NCBI GenBank assembly: GCA_013339895.1
Contig: JABACO010000041.1
Coordinates: 186,001 to 250,000, forward strand
Length of the DNA: 64,000 nt
Reading direction: 5' to 3'
Origin: Ephydatia muelleri
Taxonomy: Eukaryota > Porifera > Demospongiae > Spongillida > Spongillidae
Under the pieces are notes generated by a model. That model did no database searches. It saw only the letters and a program-made list of their open reading frames with translations, and was not told the origin of the DNA. The position numbers and the translations under genes were made by a program. Positions 1 through 14,311 of this stretch are shown piece by piece (the first letter of the stretch is position 1; each line of letters starts with the position of its first letter).

Positions 1-1444
1 TGCAGTATGAAATCATGTACATACAAGTATGGATAAAACTCCTTAACTGCCTTTACTATAGCAAGGGCTTCACGCTCAATAGTCGAGTAGTTGCGCTCTG
101 CTTTTGTCAATTGCCTACTCCAGTAAGCAATAACCTTCTCGGTCCCATTGTCATCAACCTGACTTAAAACAGCTCCAATAGCTGAATCAGAAGCATCTGT
201 TGCTAACAAAAACTCCCGATCAAACTGTGGAAATGCTAGGACTGGTGGAGTGGTCAATCTCTCCTTGAGTTCCTGGAAAGCCATTGTACACTGTGCAGTC
301 CAGCTGAAAGTTTAAAGATCAGTCTTGTTGGTTAGTTTGAAGAGTGGAGATGCTATTCTGGAATAGCCCTGAACAAAACGACGATAATAATTGGCCAACC
401 CCAAGAACTGTCTAAGTTCCTTCACATTATTGGGAGCAAGATAGTGCAACACAGCCTGTATTTTCGATGGATCAGGTTCCACGCCATTCTTCGAAACGAT
501 GTGACCCAAATAGCTCACCTTCGATTGAGCAAAATGACACTTATTGGCTTTCAACCTGAGCCCTGCATCTTGAACCCTCTGGAAAACGTTTCTAAGCCTA
601 TCAAGATGTTCAGAAAACGTTGCACTAAAAACAATTATGTCATCAATGTAAATCAAACACTGGTCATTTGTCACATTAATCTGCTGAAAACTGGACGGTG
701 CATTGGTCAGGCCAAAAGGCATAACGTTGAATTCAAAATGGCCTTCCATCGTAGAAAATGCAGTTTTCTCCTTATCGTTTTCTTCCAACTCCGCCTGCCA
801 ATAGCCAGATGCGAGATCCAACGTGGAGAAAATAGTAGACCCAGCCAAAGATTCCAACGTTTCATCGATACGCGGCAAAGGATTAGCATCCTTGTGCGTA
901 ACGGAATTCAATTTTCTAAAATCAATGCAAAACCTCCAGCTTCCATCTTTCTTTCTCACCATGATGATTGGCGAAGACCAGGGACTCGTGCTGGGACGAA
1001 TAACCTTGTTCTTCAACATCTTATGTATCTCTTCTTGCACCGTTTTCCTCAATGCCACTGGCTGTCGACGGATAGGTTGCCGAATCGGTGGCCCAAACGT
1101 CGAAATCCCATGCTTGACCTTAGACGTCCTGCCCAACTCCCCGTCTGAAAACAGCTCGCTATACTCCTCCAACAATCCTCGCAACTCTTTCATTTCCTTC
1201 GTTGTTAGTTCGCTTCCCTGCAGATCGACCTTCAACCAACTACCTTTACGGAATTTCTCAGACGCACCACCTCGCTGCGCATGCGCATGCCCTTCAACAT
1301 CCTCCAACAGAAAAACATTACATTAGGGACGAAGTTTGCAATTGTGGTGCATTTATGCAAAGTTACCTCCATCGGTCCGACATTCATCACTTGAATTGAA
1401 ACCTCGCCCTGGTCATTTACTCTGCTAAGACTCTCTGGCCACAA
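1..1444 (-). pseudogene. Gypsy-1 reverse transcriptase / RNase H (broken)
   Basis: The minus-strand reading gives a Ty3/gypsy RT: KKDGSWRFCIDFRKLN, the palm motif YIDDIIVF and YLGHIVSKNGV. An in-frame TAA at 312-314 is followed in the same frame by the start of RNase H (ATDASDSAIGAVLSQ), so RT and RNase H were one polyprotein. About 15 codons are missing immediately before YIDD, where related elements carry a longer segment. A frameshift near 1310-1325 separates the RT from the upstream linker (1232-1444). The catalytic Asp pair is still visible, but no functional polyprotein can be made. The C-terminal part lies beyond the window start. Confidence 0.88.
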
Positions 1445-2168
1445 GAATATAGTTGGGATTCCCTACTGACTCTCCTCCTTCTACAAGCCCTTCCTCCCCA
1501 CACCAAACTGGTCCGCCAAAATCGCCCTTCATTTTACCATGCAACAATAAAACTGAATGTGCTGGCAACTTTACTACCATTACCGATGACACCTTAAAAT
1601 TATCCGCGACTCCGCCAGAGCTCGCGCGCACAGGTGAATCAATAAAAGGAACTTCTATTGCGCTACTACCCAACTGTAAACACCTCCTTTTGCAGTCAAT
1701 CAACACGTCATTCTTCTCCATAAAATCTGCACCAAACAGACATTCTACCGTAAGTTCCCTCACAACAGTGAATTCGTGTTCATCCTTGAAACTGCCCAAC
1801 CGTACCTTAAGGCTAAGCACTCCCATAACATCTAATGGTGAGCCATTGGCCCCCATCACCTGAACATTCGAATGACGAATCCTACCCTTTTCTGAATCAG
1901 ACAAAACTGAAAAACGGACAACAGACACCGCTGCCCCCGAATCAAACAAACACTCTACCATTTGTCCCTCAAGCTGCCCCTTTACCCGCAGTAAACTACT
2001 AATATTGAATACGTAAGCTTGTAATGGTACATGTAACATGCTGTGATGCTTGAATGTTTGGTGGACTACTTCCTTTCGCGCCAGCCCCCGTCCACCGTCG
2101 GTGCTGACCCGTTGAAGTTTAAAGTACACTCCCTTTTCCAATGACCTTCCTTTCCGCATAGGAAACAA
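1425..2168 (-). pseudogene. Gypsy-1 retropepsin-like protease region
   Basis: A 247-codon minus-strand reading with the retroviral-type aspartic protease pattern: a substrate-loop segment CLFDSGAAVSVV, in which DSGA replaces the common DTGS, then the distal LFGADFM motif. It lies between the zinc-knuckle part of gag (2066-2383) and the RT, as expected for Ty3/gypsy. DSG proteases are known in some gypsy lineages, so the active site itself is not obviously destroyed. The reading overlaps its neighbours in different frames, which could be programmed frameshifting but, given the other lesions, is more likely decay. Confidence 0.75.
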
Positions 2169-2383
2169 GTGTTCCTTCTCCTGCCTCCACCGTCTTCTTG
2201 CGAACTCCCACGTTGAAGTTTAAAAGACACTCTCTTTTCCGATGACCTTCTTTCCCGTTCCACGCTGTTGTTGTCGGTCGCTCTACCAGCATCCATTTCT
2301 TTTAACTGCTGCTCAAACGATTCAAACTTCTGTGACATCCGCTCCAACATGTGCCTGAGTTGTTCAACTTCGGTCGTTGTTTG
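2066..2383 (-). pseudogene. Gypsy-1 gag C-terminus with zinc knuckle
   Basis: The C-terminal part of a gag protein on the minus strand. It has a coiled-coil-like stretch (EVEQLRHMLERM, FESFEQQLKEM) followed by a CCHC zinc knuckle, CFLCGKEGHWKREC, the nucleic-acid-binding nucleocapsid signature. The reading begins abruptly at the CTTG duplication (2384-2387) bordering Gypsy-2. Excising Gypsy-2 joins it in frame to the gag N-terminus ending at 14312 (VHPK followed by QTTTEVEQL). Confidence 0.82.
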
Positions 2384-2387
2384 CTTG

Positions 2388-2437
2388 TGTAGCGGATACA
2401 ATAGTAATCAGGACTTAGGATTCACACCAATACAATT
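2388..2437 (-). repeat. Gypsy-2 3' LTR, truncated (50 bp)
   Basis: Fifty bases identical to the outer 50 bases of the 14170 LTR, ending at ACAATT. The inner part and the end of pol are deleted. It is flanked by target duplication CTTG. Confidence 0.9.
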
Positions 2438-4845
2438 CCCATGTGATCCCGCACCAGTCGGTAGGCCCCTTCCAGTCTGGCTCTCAGGTCCAGTGCATAT
2501 TGATTAACCTGTTGTGGGGGAAAATTAGGGGGAAGACCAAACATTACATCAGCGGGAAGACGAGCTTCCCTCCCAAACATTAAGTAGAATGGGGTACACC
2601 CCGTCGACTCTTGTGTGCTGGTCCTGTATGCCAGCATTAACAGAGGAACACGGAGATCCCAATCACGCTCGTTCTCAACAGCTGCAATACTAAGCATATT
2701 AAGCAAGGTACGGTTAAACCGCTCTATTAGGCCATCGGATTGAGGATGGTATGGACTCGTTCTTGTCTTCTGTACACCTAATAGCAGGCAAGTCTCTTTT
2801 AACAATGTGGATTCAAAATTACGACCCTGATCCGTGTGCAAAACATCTGGAACCCCAAAACGAGCAATAAAATGGTTAACAAACAACTCAGCCACAGTCT
2901 TCGCTTCCATATTCGGCATAGGGTAGGCCTCAACCCATTTAGTAAAGTAGTCCCCTACAACCAACACATACTTGTTTTCTCTTGCCGTCACAGGTAAGGG
3001 CCCCAATATATCCATTGCCACTCTCTGCACTGGCGTTCCCACCAGTCCCGACTGCATGGGCGCCCGCCTTCTCCTTGTCGGTGATTTACGTGAGGCACAC
3101 TCAGCACAGGCCTTGCACCAATTCACCACATCGTGTCGTTGACCAGGCCAGTAGAACCGAGAGCGAACCTTTTCCAGGGTCTTGCGAAGTCCTAAGTGAC
3201 CCCCAGTGGGTGTATCATGAAATTCCTTCAAAACAGCCTGAATAGAAGTTCTTGGTATCACGAGCTGTAAATGAGGATTGAACCCCTTTCCTGGCACATC
3301 CTCCCAACGCCGATACAGCACACCCCCATCAAGCACCAGGTGATCTTTCTGAGACCAAAGAGTCTGCACGCATTTGCTCCCATCCTTTGGTAAAACGGGA
3401 GGAAAATCATCATGTTGTAACCACAATATCACCTGCCGCAAATCAGCGTCTTTGTCCTGTAGCTGTTTTGGGTCCTCAACCGACAGGAAACAAACAGACC
3501 CTTCCTGCAAGAGTGCCGCACCATCACCAGATCCACCCTTCTTTACAGCATCTGGTAGACCAGGTGGAGGGGTCGACGTCTGCAACCCGCATTGTTTACA
3601 GGGAAGCCTGGACAGTGCATCTGCATTGCTGTGCTGCAACCCAGGTCGATGTTGAACCGAAAAGTCATACTCAGCCAAAATATCCAACCAACGAGCCACC
3701 TGTCCCTGCGGTTCCTTGAAGTTTCTCAGCCATTGCAAGGAGTTGTGATCCGTGCGAACAATGAACCGGCGGCCCCAAAGATACGGTCTAAAGCATCGAA
3801 CTGCCCACACCATTCCCAGCATCTCTTTTCTGGTTGCACAGTACTGACGTTCGGCCTTTGTAAGGACCCGGCTGGCATAGGCGATGACATGATCACCTTC
3901 CTGCGACAGAACTGCGCCAAGACCGTGTTGGCTGGCATCAGTATCCACCACGAAGACTTTATCAAACTGTGGAAAAGACAAGATAGGTGGTGAGAGTAAT
4001 TTTTCCTTCAACTGATCAAACGCCTCATTGCACTGTTGAGACCATTGCCAAGGCTTGGCCTTCTCCGTCAAAGAATGCAGCGGGGAGGCGATCTGGGCAA
4101 AACTGGGAATAAACTTTCTGTAATAAGAGGCAAAACCCAAAAATTTCCGCAAACACTCTCGGTTGTTGGGAACCTGCCAGCTACGAACACAGCTGGTCTT
4201 TTTGGGATCTACTTCCACGCCCTTCTCTGAAACTATATGTCCCAAATATAGTACACTCTTTCGCAATAACTGACACTTGCTTGGCTTGATTTTAAGTCCA
4301 GCATCCTTCAACCTCTGGAGTACATCTCTTAAACGCTGTAAGTGCTCATCCACCGTCTGGCTAAAAATAATGATGTCATCCAGATAGACCAAACAAGTGC
4401 TCCAACATAAACCAGACAATACCAAGCTCATCAGCCTCTGAAAAGTACCAGGAGCATTACTTAACCCAAAAGGCATCACTCGGAACTGGTGAAGACCAAA
4501 CGGTGTGGTGAAAGAAGTCTTCTCCTTATCTGCAGGATCCATCTCCACCTGCCAGTAGCCACACGCCAAATCAAGGGTAGAAAACCATTTTGCTCCCGCC
4601 AAGCTGTCCAGCGCATCATCTATTCTTGGAAGAGGGTGTACATCCTTTTTAGTGACATCATTTACACGACGAAAATCAACACAGAATCGAAACGAACCGT
4701 CCTTCTTTCTTGCCAACACAATAGGAGACGCCCATGCACCTTCAGAGGGCTCTATGATTCCCTGCTTCAGCATCCCATCAATCATGTCCTTCACTACGCC
4801 ACGCTGATGAAAGGGCAATCTGCGACTCTGCTGCCGGATAGGCAA
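2422..4845 (-). pseudogene. Gypsy-2 pol: RT, RNase H, integrase
   Basis: An open 807-codon reading with domains in gypsy order. The RT has RFCVDFRRVN near residue 50 and YLDDIIIF near 153. RNase H has VVDTDASQHGLGAVLSQ near 305. The integrase has the HHCC zinc-binding region near 570-610 (HDTPTGGHLG ... CKACAEC) and a catalytic core with MDILGPLP, HTDQGRNF and DGLIERFNRTL supplying the D, D and E residues. All catalytic motifs are intact. The C-terminus runs from RDHMG straight into LTR sequence, so the chromodomain or GPY/F tail region is deleted. It is split from gag-protease by frameshifts and by RTL-A. Confidence 0.93.
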
Positions 4846-5249
4846 GGCACTACCCGTGTCAATTTATGACGTAACACACTTGTACGACCCAAGTCCCCAT
4901 CCCCAACAGAGATTACGTCACCCAAGGTCTGCAACAAAGATCGAAGATTTTCCCGTTCACCCGTTGTCAAACCTTCTGTATCCGAAATGAGCACACCAAT
5001 CGACTTATCTATCGCATTCCGAGCCGCAACTGGTTGACCATTCCCCGACGCCTTCACGGCGTTAGCTGAAATTTCTTCCTGCAACTCAGAAAGTACGCCC
5101 ACTTTCTCTCCCGCATACACACTAATTGGGGTGGAAGTCACATTCATCAACTGTATGACGGTGTCCCCTTGTGATGAAACATAAGACACTGAGTGAGCAA
5201 CCAATAGACCAGAATGATCGTCAGAAAATACGGGTTTAGGTTCAAACAA
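4794..5249 (-). pseudogene. Gypsy-2 protease-RT linker (frameshifted)
   Basis: The linker between protease and RT reads LFEPKPVFSDDHSG through GVLISDTEGLTTGERENL and DLGRTSVLRHK. It aligns with the same stretch of Gypsy-4 (FEPHSEMAETHG to SVGEKDL). A missing A near 4868 moves the frame into the RT reading that begins at 4845, while a one-base shift near 5255 separates it from the protease. These two lesions are enough to prevent a Gag-Pol product. Confidence 0.83.
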
Positions 5250-5632
5250 TCCCCTACCATGATACCATCCTTAAATACGTCACTATCTGTCTCAAGGCGG
5301 ACTGGAAGCCGGACTTGGTGAAAGGGAGGAATAACAGTAGTTTCTTGTACAGCCACGTGACATGCAATACCCCTTACGCCACCCAATAGAGGAACCTGTT
5401 GTTTCACACCAGCCATTGTTAGAGTTCTAGTGCCCATGTTGATAACACAATGGCATTGTTCCAGGAAGTCAGTACCAAGCAAACACTGCAGTGTCATGTC
5501 CCGCACCACAAGGACCTTGTGCACCCCACTATAGCTACCTACCTGTAAAGTAACCTCTGCTTGACCACATAAAGGAAGACTTTCCCCGTTAACGGCCATT
5601 ACCCGACAAGTAGCCTGCTTGAGCTCCTTCCC
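5147..5632 (-). pseudogene. Gypsy-2 protease, distal half
   Basis: Continues the protease after the RTL-A insertion: MAVNGESLPLCG, then LQCLLGTDFLEQ, the second conserved retropepsin motif. Removing RTL-A together with one flanking T (plus strand) gives a perfectly in-frame join between AVK at 13201 and GKELKQATC at 5632. That fixes the insertion product at single-base precision. The frame is lost near 5255, where the reading shifts by one base into 4794-5249. Confidence 0.87.
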
Positions 5633-5633
5633 T

Positions 5634-5659
5634 CATGTCCAGCAATCCCGGACATGAAT
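5634..5659 (+). repeat. RTL-A left terminal inverted repeat
   Basis: CATGTCCAGCAATCCCGGAC followed by ATGAAT. The repeat is itself nearly palindromic (CATGTCC ... GGACATG). It matches the right end (13174-13199, minus strand) at about 20 of 26 positions. Confidence 0.85.
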
Positions 5660-6887
5660 AATTGAATACCCGCGTCACGCGTATAAAATTTATTGAACGG
5701 GTAGTGAATGGAGAAATGTCTACTAACAGGCATGGTTCTTGTACGGAAGCTAAATCTTAAGTCTACCAGGCAGATTATGGTAATAATAATAATAGACTAT
5801 CTTTTTCACATTCTGATCTCCGTTAAAATGTGTTCAGTACAAATTAGAAACGCAGTTTTGTGTTTATTACAGACTTTGTACATGGAACATGCCATTGTTT
5901 GCTTGTTCTATTTATTTCCAATTACTCTGACAGAAACTTCAAGTCTACCGGATGGAATATGAAGGCTGAACTATTGAGATAACCTTCAGATCAAGTCGTA
6001 TATTTTTGAGACCTACACACAAGATTAGAATGTCACTTTAGTGTACCCTACTTCAAAATCTGGGGCAATATATGATGAATTATTCATGAATAATACGTCA
6101 CGTTTTCAATGTACAAGTAGCTGCCATAGAGCTAGAGCTGCCTGGCTTTGGACTTATTTAACATTGTAAACTGCAAGGCCGTACGCACACATGATCAAAA
6201 ATAGCAGGACGTACCACGGCGTGACAACGTGCCGTATTCTACGCAGAGGGGGGTGGGGTGGTTGACGATTCCCCTCCCCAAAGCGAGGTCACCTTCACCA
6301 TTGAGTAAGTATAACCGTACAGGGGTGGATAAAGGGTCTGAAGCGTACAGCCCCCCCTCCCCCCCCCCCCCCCCCCCCCCACCACCTCCGCTTTTCGTAT
6401 CGCGGGTCTGACCTGTAAACCCCTCTCCTTGCCGTATGATGCATGTGAACCAATTCGACCCTCTTCCTGAAGACTGCGTACGCCCATGGGTATACAGAGC
6501 TATGCCATATCTGCATACGTACATAGCTGTATGCGGACACATATGCAGGTATTCGCGTACGCAGACCAGTATGCCACGCAAACACGTCTCATGAAATTAA
6601 CCCGCAAACCAGTTATTTTTTTACAAATGATATCTGGATAGCGTCCTAACTCTGCATGGTCGTGGTGGTGGTGGTGGTGGTGTGACAATGCAGCATTGAT
6701 TTAACGATAATATATACGCATACACTGCCGTTGCGGAATTGATACATTATACGCGATCCGTTTCTCCGTTGTCCCTCCAGACGCGAGTGAAGTTTTTTTA
6801 ATGATATTCATCAATCATCAATCAATCCTATATTGACCCTGCTGCCGCAGGTTCAGATAGTGCTTATTCAGTTTTTTGCTTCTTAAA
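5660..6887 (+). other. RTL-A 5' non-coding region
   Basis: No gene is seen. It contains a C-run with CA/CT flanks (6351-6390), a GGT run (6660-6682) and a block at about 6750-6859 ending in the hairpin GAACCTGC/GCAGGTTC. That block also occurs in RTL-B and inside the hAT element at 32522-32629. Being immediately upstream of the transposase start, it may hold the promoter or 5' UTR. Confidence 0.5.
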
Positions 6888-9771
<2,884 letters not shown>

Positions 9772-10321
9772 ACTTTGCAGCCATTGATGTATGACAGGAA
9801 AATAAGTTTAAAAAGTACAATCAATGCACAAGTGATATGATGGGGGGTAAACAAAATCAGGTTGTCAATAGGACTGAATGGTTGCTTTCCCAAGAATTAA
9901 CAGTAGTACAATACCTGGAACCAGACAAAGGGATAATCTTGTTTGGGGATAAGTTGTATATAGAGGGGAGAGTTGCAGACAGGAGGCAGGCTTAACCTAA
10001 TAACCTTAGACAAAGCTCCCTTTCAACATACTGTATGTTTCCCCATGCCCAATCTAAGCCGGGGAGGTATGCATTTACTTCCTAAATAAAAACACTCAAC
10101 GTCCAGGGTCAGGCAGCTGCAGCACAGTATACATGTTTGCAGAAAGGTGAAATAACTGCTCTACATGAGTAATTTCAGGGGTTGGTATACTTATTGCAAT
10201 GTCTTTAAGTATAGCTGTCTTTTTTAGTACAGTGTACACATCAACACAGTGTTTTGGACTACTGATATCATATTTATAAGAAATGACGATATGATTCAGG
10301 CAATGATAAGAGTATAATACA
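9772..10321. other. RTL-A intergenic region between convergent genes
   Basis: About 550 bp between the transposase stop and the end of the chromo-like gene. No coding region is recognised. It is well conserved in RTL-B (41992-42539) and should contain both polyadenylation regions. Confidence 0.5.
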
Positions 10322-11063
10322 TCACACAATATACTTCACAAGACGCATGTACACTTTTTCCTCAAAGTATCTCTTCTTTAACTTTAAAGTACCATCTTCC
10401 TCTCTATTGAAAAGTTTCTTGGACCATCTTATTGCACTTTTCATTTCCACTGGAAAATGGATGCGACAACCGTCCCCAAGATGATCAAAAACTGTGTCCC
10501 AACCAGGTGTAAAAAAGATAGGATTGAAGTCTTCCAAATTAAAGGATTTGTAACCTCTTTTTGACTCTCTGCTAGTAACACCTTTGCGTCCAAAAAGAAA
10601 ATGGAACACATCAATTCTAAATTCAAAAGATATAAATCTTTTCCGTCTTGTTCCTGTGGACAGTGAAAGCTGGACGTCCCTCATCATTCTGCTGACACAG
10701 CTTAGTACCAAGCGGGATGAAGGTTTTGGGACGTGAAATGTCCTAAAGAAAAGATTCTCTTACTACATAAAATGAAGTACGAAATCCATACTTTAAAAGA
10801 TACGGTGTAAGGTCTTTCTGCGCAACCCAGGAGGCATCCTGGATAGGCCATCCTTTCCACAAGACTAGGAATTCCTTTTGAGCACCCTGGTAAGGATTAA
10901 TGATAGAGTTTTTACTAGGATTATGTCTACCTTTCTTCTTGACGTTACGATCCTCTCGACTGGATAATAAGCCATTGCGCGCGTAAGTGTGAAGGACGAG
11001 GGCTCTAAATTCCATCCCCTCGTCCCCCTTCCATGGGCGCTTGTAGTTACGCACCCTATACAT
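10322..11063 (-). CDS. Chromo-like domain protein of RTL-A
   Basis: Two exons on the minus strand, convergent with the transposase. Exon 1 (11063-10792) ends with EFLVLWKGWPIQDASWVAQ, which resembles the end of a chromodomain (WKG ... W motif). A 49-base GTATGG...TTTAG intron (10743-10791) joins it in frame to exon 2 (10742-10322), giving about 230 residues. Exon 2 encodes a basic segment with DVFHFLFGRKG and PGWDTVFDHLGDGCRIHFP. RTL-B carries the same two exons with almost no amino-acid change, so the gene is probably functional. A chromodomain-type protein could target integration to marked chromatin; that role is inference. The N-terminal half of a normal chromodomain is not obvious. Confidence 0.62.
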
Positions 11064-11109
11064 TATTGCATACTACATAATACTATACTTGGAAAGTGTC
11101 ATACGTTGA

Positions 11110-11436
11110 CATCACGTTTACAGCGCTATTTGGACCACTACGATCGGAGAATATCTAGAGGTATGCCGGGAGCCTGAAATTTTACACGATCGCCGTGCCG
11201 TCTGCATCAAGAAGGGAGGTGTAATTGTTGGTCATGTACCACGTGAATTAACAGCAATTCAGGTTAAATTCATCGATCACGGTGACGCTATCAGCTGCAA
11301 GGTGCGAGGGAGACCACAACAAGGACAAGGATTAGAAGTTCCGTGTTCCTATATATTAGCAGGAAAGAAGAAACTATTAACTGCAATGCAAAAGTACCTA
11401 AGCACACTGCATATATCCATAGATAGTATAGAGTGA
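11110..11436 (+). pseudogene. HIRAN-like exon of RTL-A
   Basis: An open stretch of about 108 codons reads VYSAIWTTTIGEYLEVCREP, then LHDRRAVCIKKGGVIVGHVP, then GLEVPCSYI. This resembles the HIRAN-type DNA-end-binding fold found in helicases such as HLTF and as stand-alone domains in invertebrate proteins. A TGA lies directly before it and no ATG is present, so it is either an internal exon with an unseen upstream exon or a remnant. In RTL-B the upstream stop is absent but an 8-base deletion breaks the frame. Neither copy therefore shows a complete gene. The HIRAN assignment is by motif memory only. Confidence 0.5.
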
Positions 11437-11572
11437 TATGCAATGAACTGACTGTGTTGTTCAGTGCTATATACTGGCACGTAGCTGTGTGATGATCCAG
11501 ACTCATGCCCAATGTAGTTACCATGAATACATGTACATGTATATACTGCAATGTTGTTTACAATGAGCTGCA

Positions 11573-12012
11573 ATGTTTAGAATGAGCTCTGCATGATGTT
11601 GCCTGCAGGAGTTCATAATGCTTGCATGCCTTCAAACATACACGGGCCTATGAACTTTTAATGGGTGTGAAAAAATGGTGCGTTCCAACAGATAATCATG
11701 TAGCGGGCTTTACGTGCACCACATGCATGTATCCACCTCATCCTGACTTAATTCAGCTGATCAATGTGAAAGCAGTTCAGGAATTGATTCTCTGGCCGCG
11801 GCTAGACCATGCTGTGAATAAAGTCTATAAGTTGTCTGCACTTATGACCTATATATATTGTCTCTCTTGTTACTCCTGTACTATAGATGTTTTGAATGAG
11901 CTCTGCATGATGTTGCCTGCAGGCGTTCATAATGTTTGCCTTCAAACATCCACTGACATATGAATGTGATCAAATGGTGCATTCCAACAGATAATCATGT
12001 ACATGTAGCGGG
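11573..12012 (+). repeat. Direct repeat pair (about 130 bp) in RTL-A 3' region
   Basis: The segments at about 11573-11711 and 11888-12012 are similar: GAGCTCTGCATGATGTTGCC, then TTCAAACAT, then CCAACAGATAATCATGTA. The arrangement is the same in RTL-B at about 40340-40760. Confidence 0.75.
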
Positions 12013-13173
12013 CTTTTCCACTGTACTTTTGTGAACCTGATGTATAGCAACCAGTTATTTCAGGGTTTTACATGTAGCTGTTCATATGTGTGCATGATAT
12101 GACGCTTTCCTAAATTTGTTTTGTATATTTTAATGTACATCTCCTTGTAATCAATCACACATGTTACACAACTGCTATGGACTTCCTATTTTCTGCGCAT
12201 CATATACTACACATCAAGTTTGCTGTACGGTAAAATGCATGCATATTGTGGGATCTTGCTTTAACTTCGTGTTTTTATCCCCGAATCCCACGATTATTAA
12301 GACCCATCATGGATTTTTGCTGAAATTACACCTCACATTAAAAACGATACAGATGGGGAAATAATCGTGAGCTACATGTATACAACAGAAATTTCTCCAT
12401 GTGCTGTTTGATAGCTTCGAACGCTTTGGCTTAAAACGTATTCGAACGAAACTGTAAAACACCATCATTCCCGCCTGATGTAGCGACACCTCGTGTTAAA
12501 ATATTCAATCGGTTACTGAGTTTCATGATTAGTTCCACTATTGTGTCGCGTGAGAAATGCACGAAATGACTTGGTATCAGGGAACTAATAAAACGCTCAA
12601 CTAAATTTGCGCATGGTATGTAGGATATAGGTTTGATAGTGTTTCGGCAACAACAAAAACATGTCAGGACCTGTTGTTATTATACACTAGTCTGGCACGC
12701 AGAATTTTTAATTTGCGCACTTGCGCTGCATCAATCCACATAAGCGTGGGCGTACCGTAGTAGTATCGTGAAGACTCGTTTTTATCTTTGCAGAAACGGA
12801 CAATGTATCGTCAGAGATATATTATCTACTATTTGAGAGAAGTCTCGTGAGCAGACGACACATCAAATGACGCAAGGTATTACATAATGACATACGTTTA
12901 TGAATAAAATTAATTATGCTCGGTTGTAATTAATTTGTCTTGAATTTAGTTAATGGATGCTTAATGTTCTTTTCATGATACACGTACATTATAATCAGAC
13001 CGATTTTTAGCGAATACTGAACGCGTTTGGAATTCAATTTGAAAAAATTAATTTTAGTTAATTGATTTGAATTAATAATTTCTTGTCTTGCAACATGATA
13101 AATCATTTAAAAAGGTGACAAATTTATTGGTGAAATCAGAATTCTCAAATCTCTATCACAACTTTACATATTC
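12013..13173. other. RTL-A 3' non-coding region
   Basis: AT-rich, with no supportable gene. It is conserved in RTL-B (39375-40330). Confidence 0.5.
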
Positions 13174-13199
13174 ACTCATGTCCTCCATTTCTGGCCATG
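13174..13199 (-). repeat. RTL-A right terminal inverted repeat
   Basis: On the minus strand, CATGGCCAGAAATGGAGGAC followed by ATGAGT, the counterpart of the left end. It is followed outwards by a single T that matches the base before the left end. Confidence 0.85.
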
Positions 13200-13200
13200 T

Positions 13201-14150
13201 TTTACAGCTTTCTTCCAGATGTTTTCATGCAATATCGTGACAGATGAACCTGTGTCTACTAGCATGACTGTAGGGTGACCTTCCACAGCTCCCTGAAGCG
13301 TCAATGTACAAGCAACTGCAGACGTAAAATGTACTGACCCTGTCTCCCCTGTCTCTCGTGGTTTGATCACGGCGCCGTTGCGGACAATTCCTACGTACGT
13401 GGCCCGGTTTTCCGCATTCCCAGCACGGACCTCTGAACGAGCGCCTGTCTGCTTTCCCCTGCGCAAGGTATCCAGCTGGTGCGATAGGGATTTAACTTGC
13501 GCGACCAGGTCCTGGTAACCACTACCCGGCTGAGCTCCCTCCTCAGAACCGTCCCGAGTCTCCGTAACGCCCGCCGCTACCTTCGCAGTCTGAAAAGAGC
13601 TCTGCGCCGATTCGACAGACTCCAACCTACAGGCCAACTCAACAGCAGCGTCCAGCGTATCCAAATTCTGTTGCAGAAGCTTAAGCTGGATAGAGGAGGA
13701 AAGAATGCCATGGATAAACTGGTTACGAACTAGTTCCAGGCGCTCTTCCGCCGGCCATGATGGATACGCCTTGTCCACGAGCATACGCAGCCTCGCCGAA
13801 AATGCTATCAGCGACTCGTCCTGCTCTTGCCGTCCCGTGTGAAATTTTCTTTGCCACTCCAACTGAAGTCCGGAAGGTGCGAACTGCTTCTCCAGGCACT
13901 CCTTCACCGCTGCGTAATCTATACCGCTATCAACCCTTAACAACCCCATCTGACTCACGATACGAAATGGCTCGTCGTCCAATAAGGAAGCTAATTCCTG
14001 ACCTCTCTTATCCCTGGGAACGTCAGCTTCTCGGAAGTAAAGCTCTACGCGCTGTATCCATAACCGGAAGTCAGCTCCCTTGCCCACAAAACGAGACGGA
14101 GGCCGAACACTGTATCTGGTGACTCCGCGTGGGCCGTCTTCTTCTGTCAT
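13201..14150 (-). pseudogene. Gypsy-2 gag and start of protease
   Basis: Starts at ATG 14150, just after the primer site. The capsid region (FVGKGADFRLWIQRVELYF, LARLRMLVDKAYPSWP-like) parallels Gypsy-4 gag closely. In the main frame the zinc knuckle is missing, but it is present in a neighbouring frame at about 13375-13430 (CWECGKPGHVRRNC), so compensating indels flank it. The reading then reaches the protease active-site motif VMLVDTGSSVTI and is cut at 13200 by RTL-A. The other half of the protease resumes at 5632. Confidence 0.88.
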
Positions 14151-14169
14151 ATCCCACTTCTGACACCAA

Positions 14170-14307
14170 TGTAGCGGATACAATAGTAATCAGGACTTAG
14201 GATTCACACCAATACAATTGAGACTCATTAAATAGTCAGAGTTCTAACTCCTCGCGCATGTGCAAACCACACCCTAACTACTAAAGCGCCTGTGCGCATG
14301 CGCTACA
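14170..14307 (-). repeat. Gypsy-2 5' LTR (138 bp)
   Basis: Begins TGTAGCGCATGCGC and ends CCGCTACA on the minus strand, giving TG...CA termini. It is followed by the primer-binding-like site TTGGTGTCAGAAGTGGG. The first 14 bases match the Gypsy-4 LTR, so the two are related families. Confidence 0.92.
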
Positions 14308-14311
14308 CTTG

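Noticed and set aside
444-1148. Long plus-strand readings opposite the gypsy pol genes
   Set aside because: Antisense shadows of RT coding sequence; no independent domain.
6195-6585. Gly-rich readings across the C/G-run in RTL
   Set aside because: Produced by the homopolymer run; its length differs between RTL-A and RTL-B, which would break the frame.
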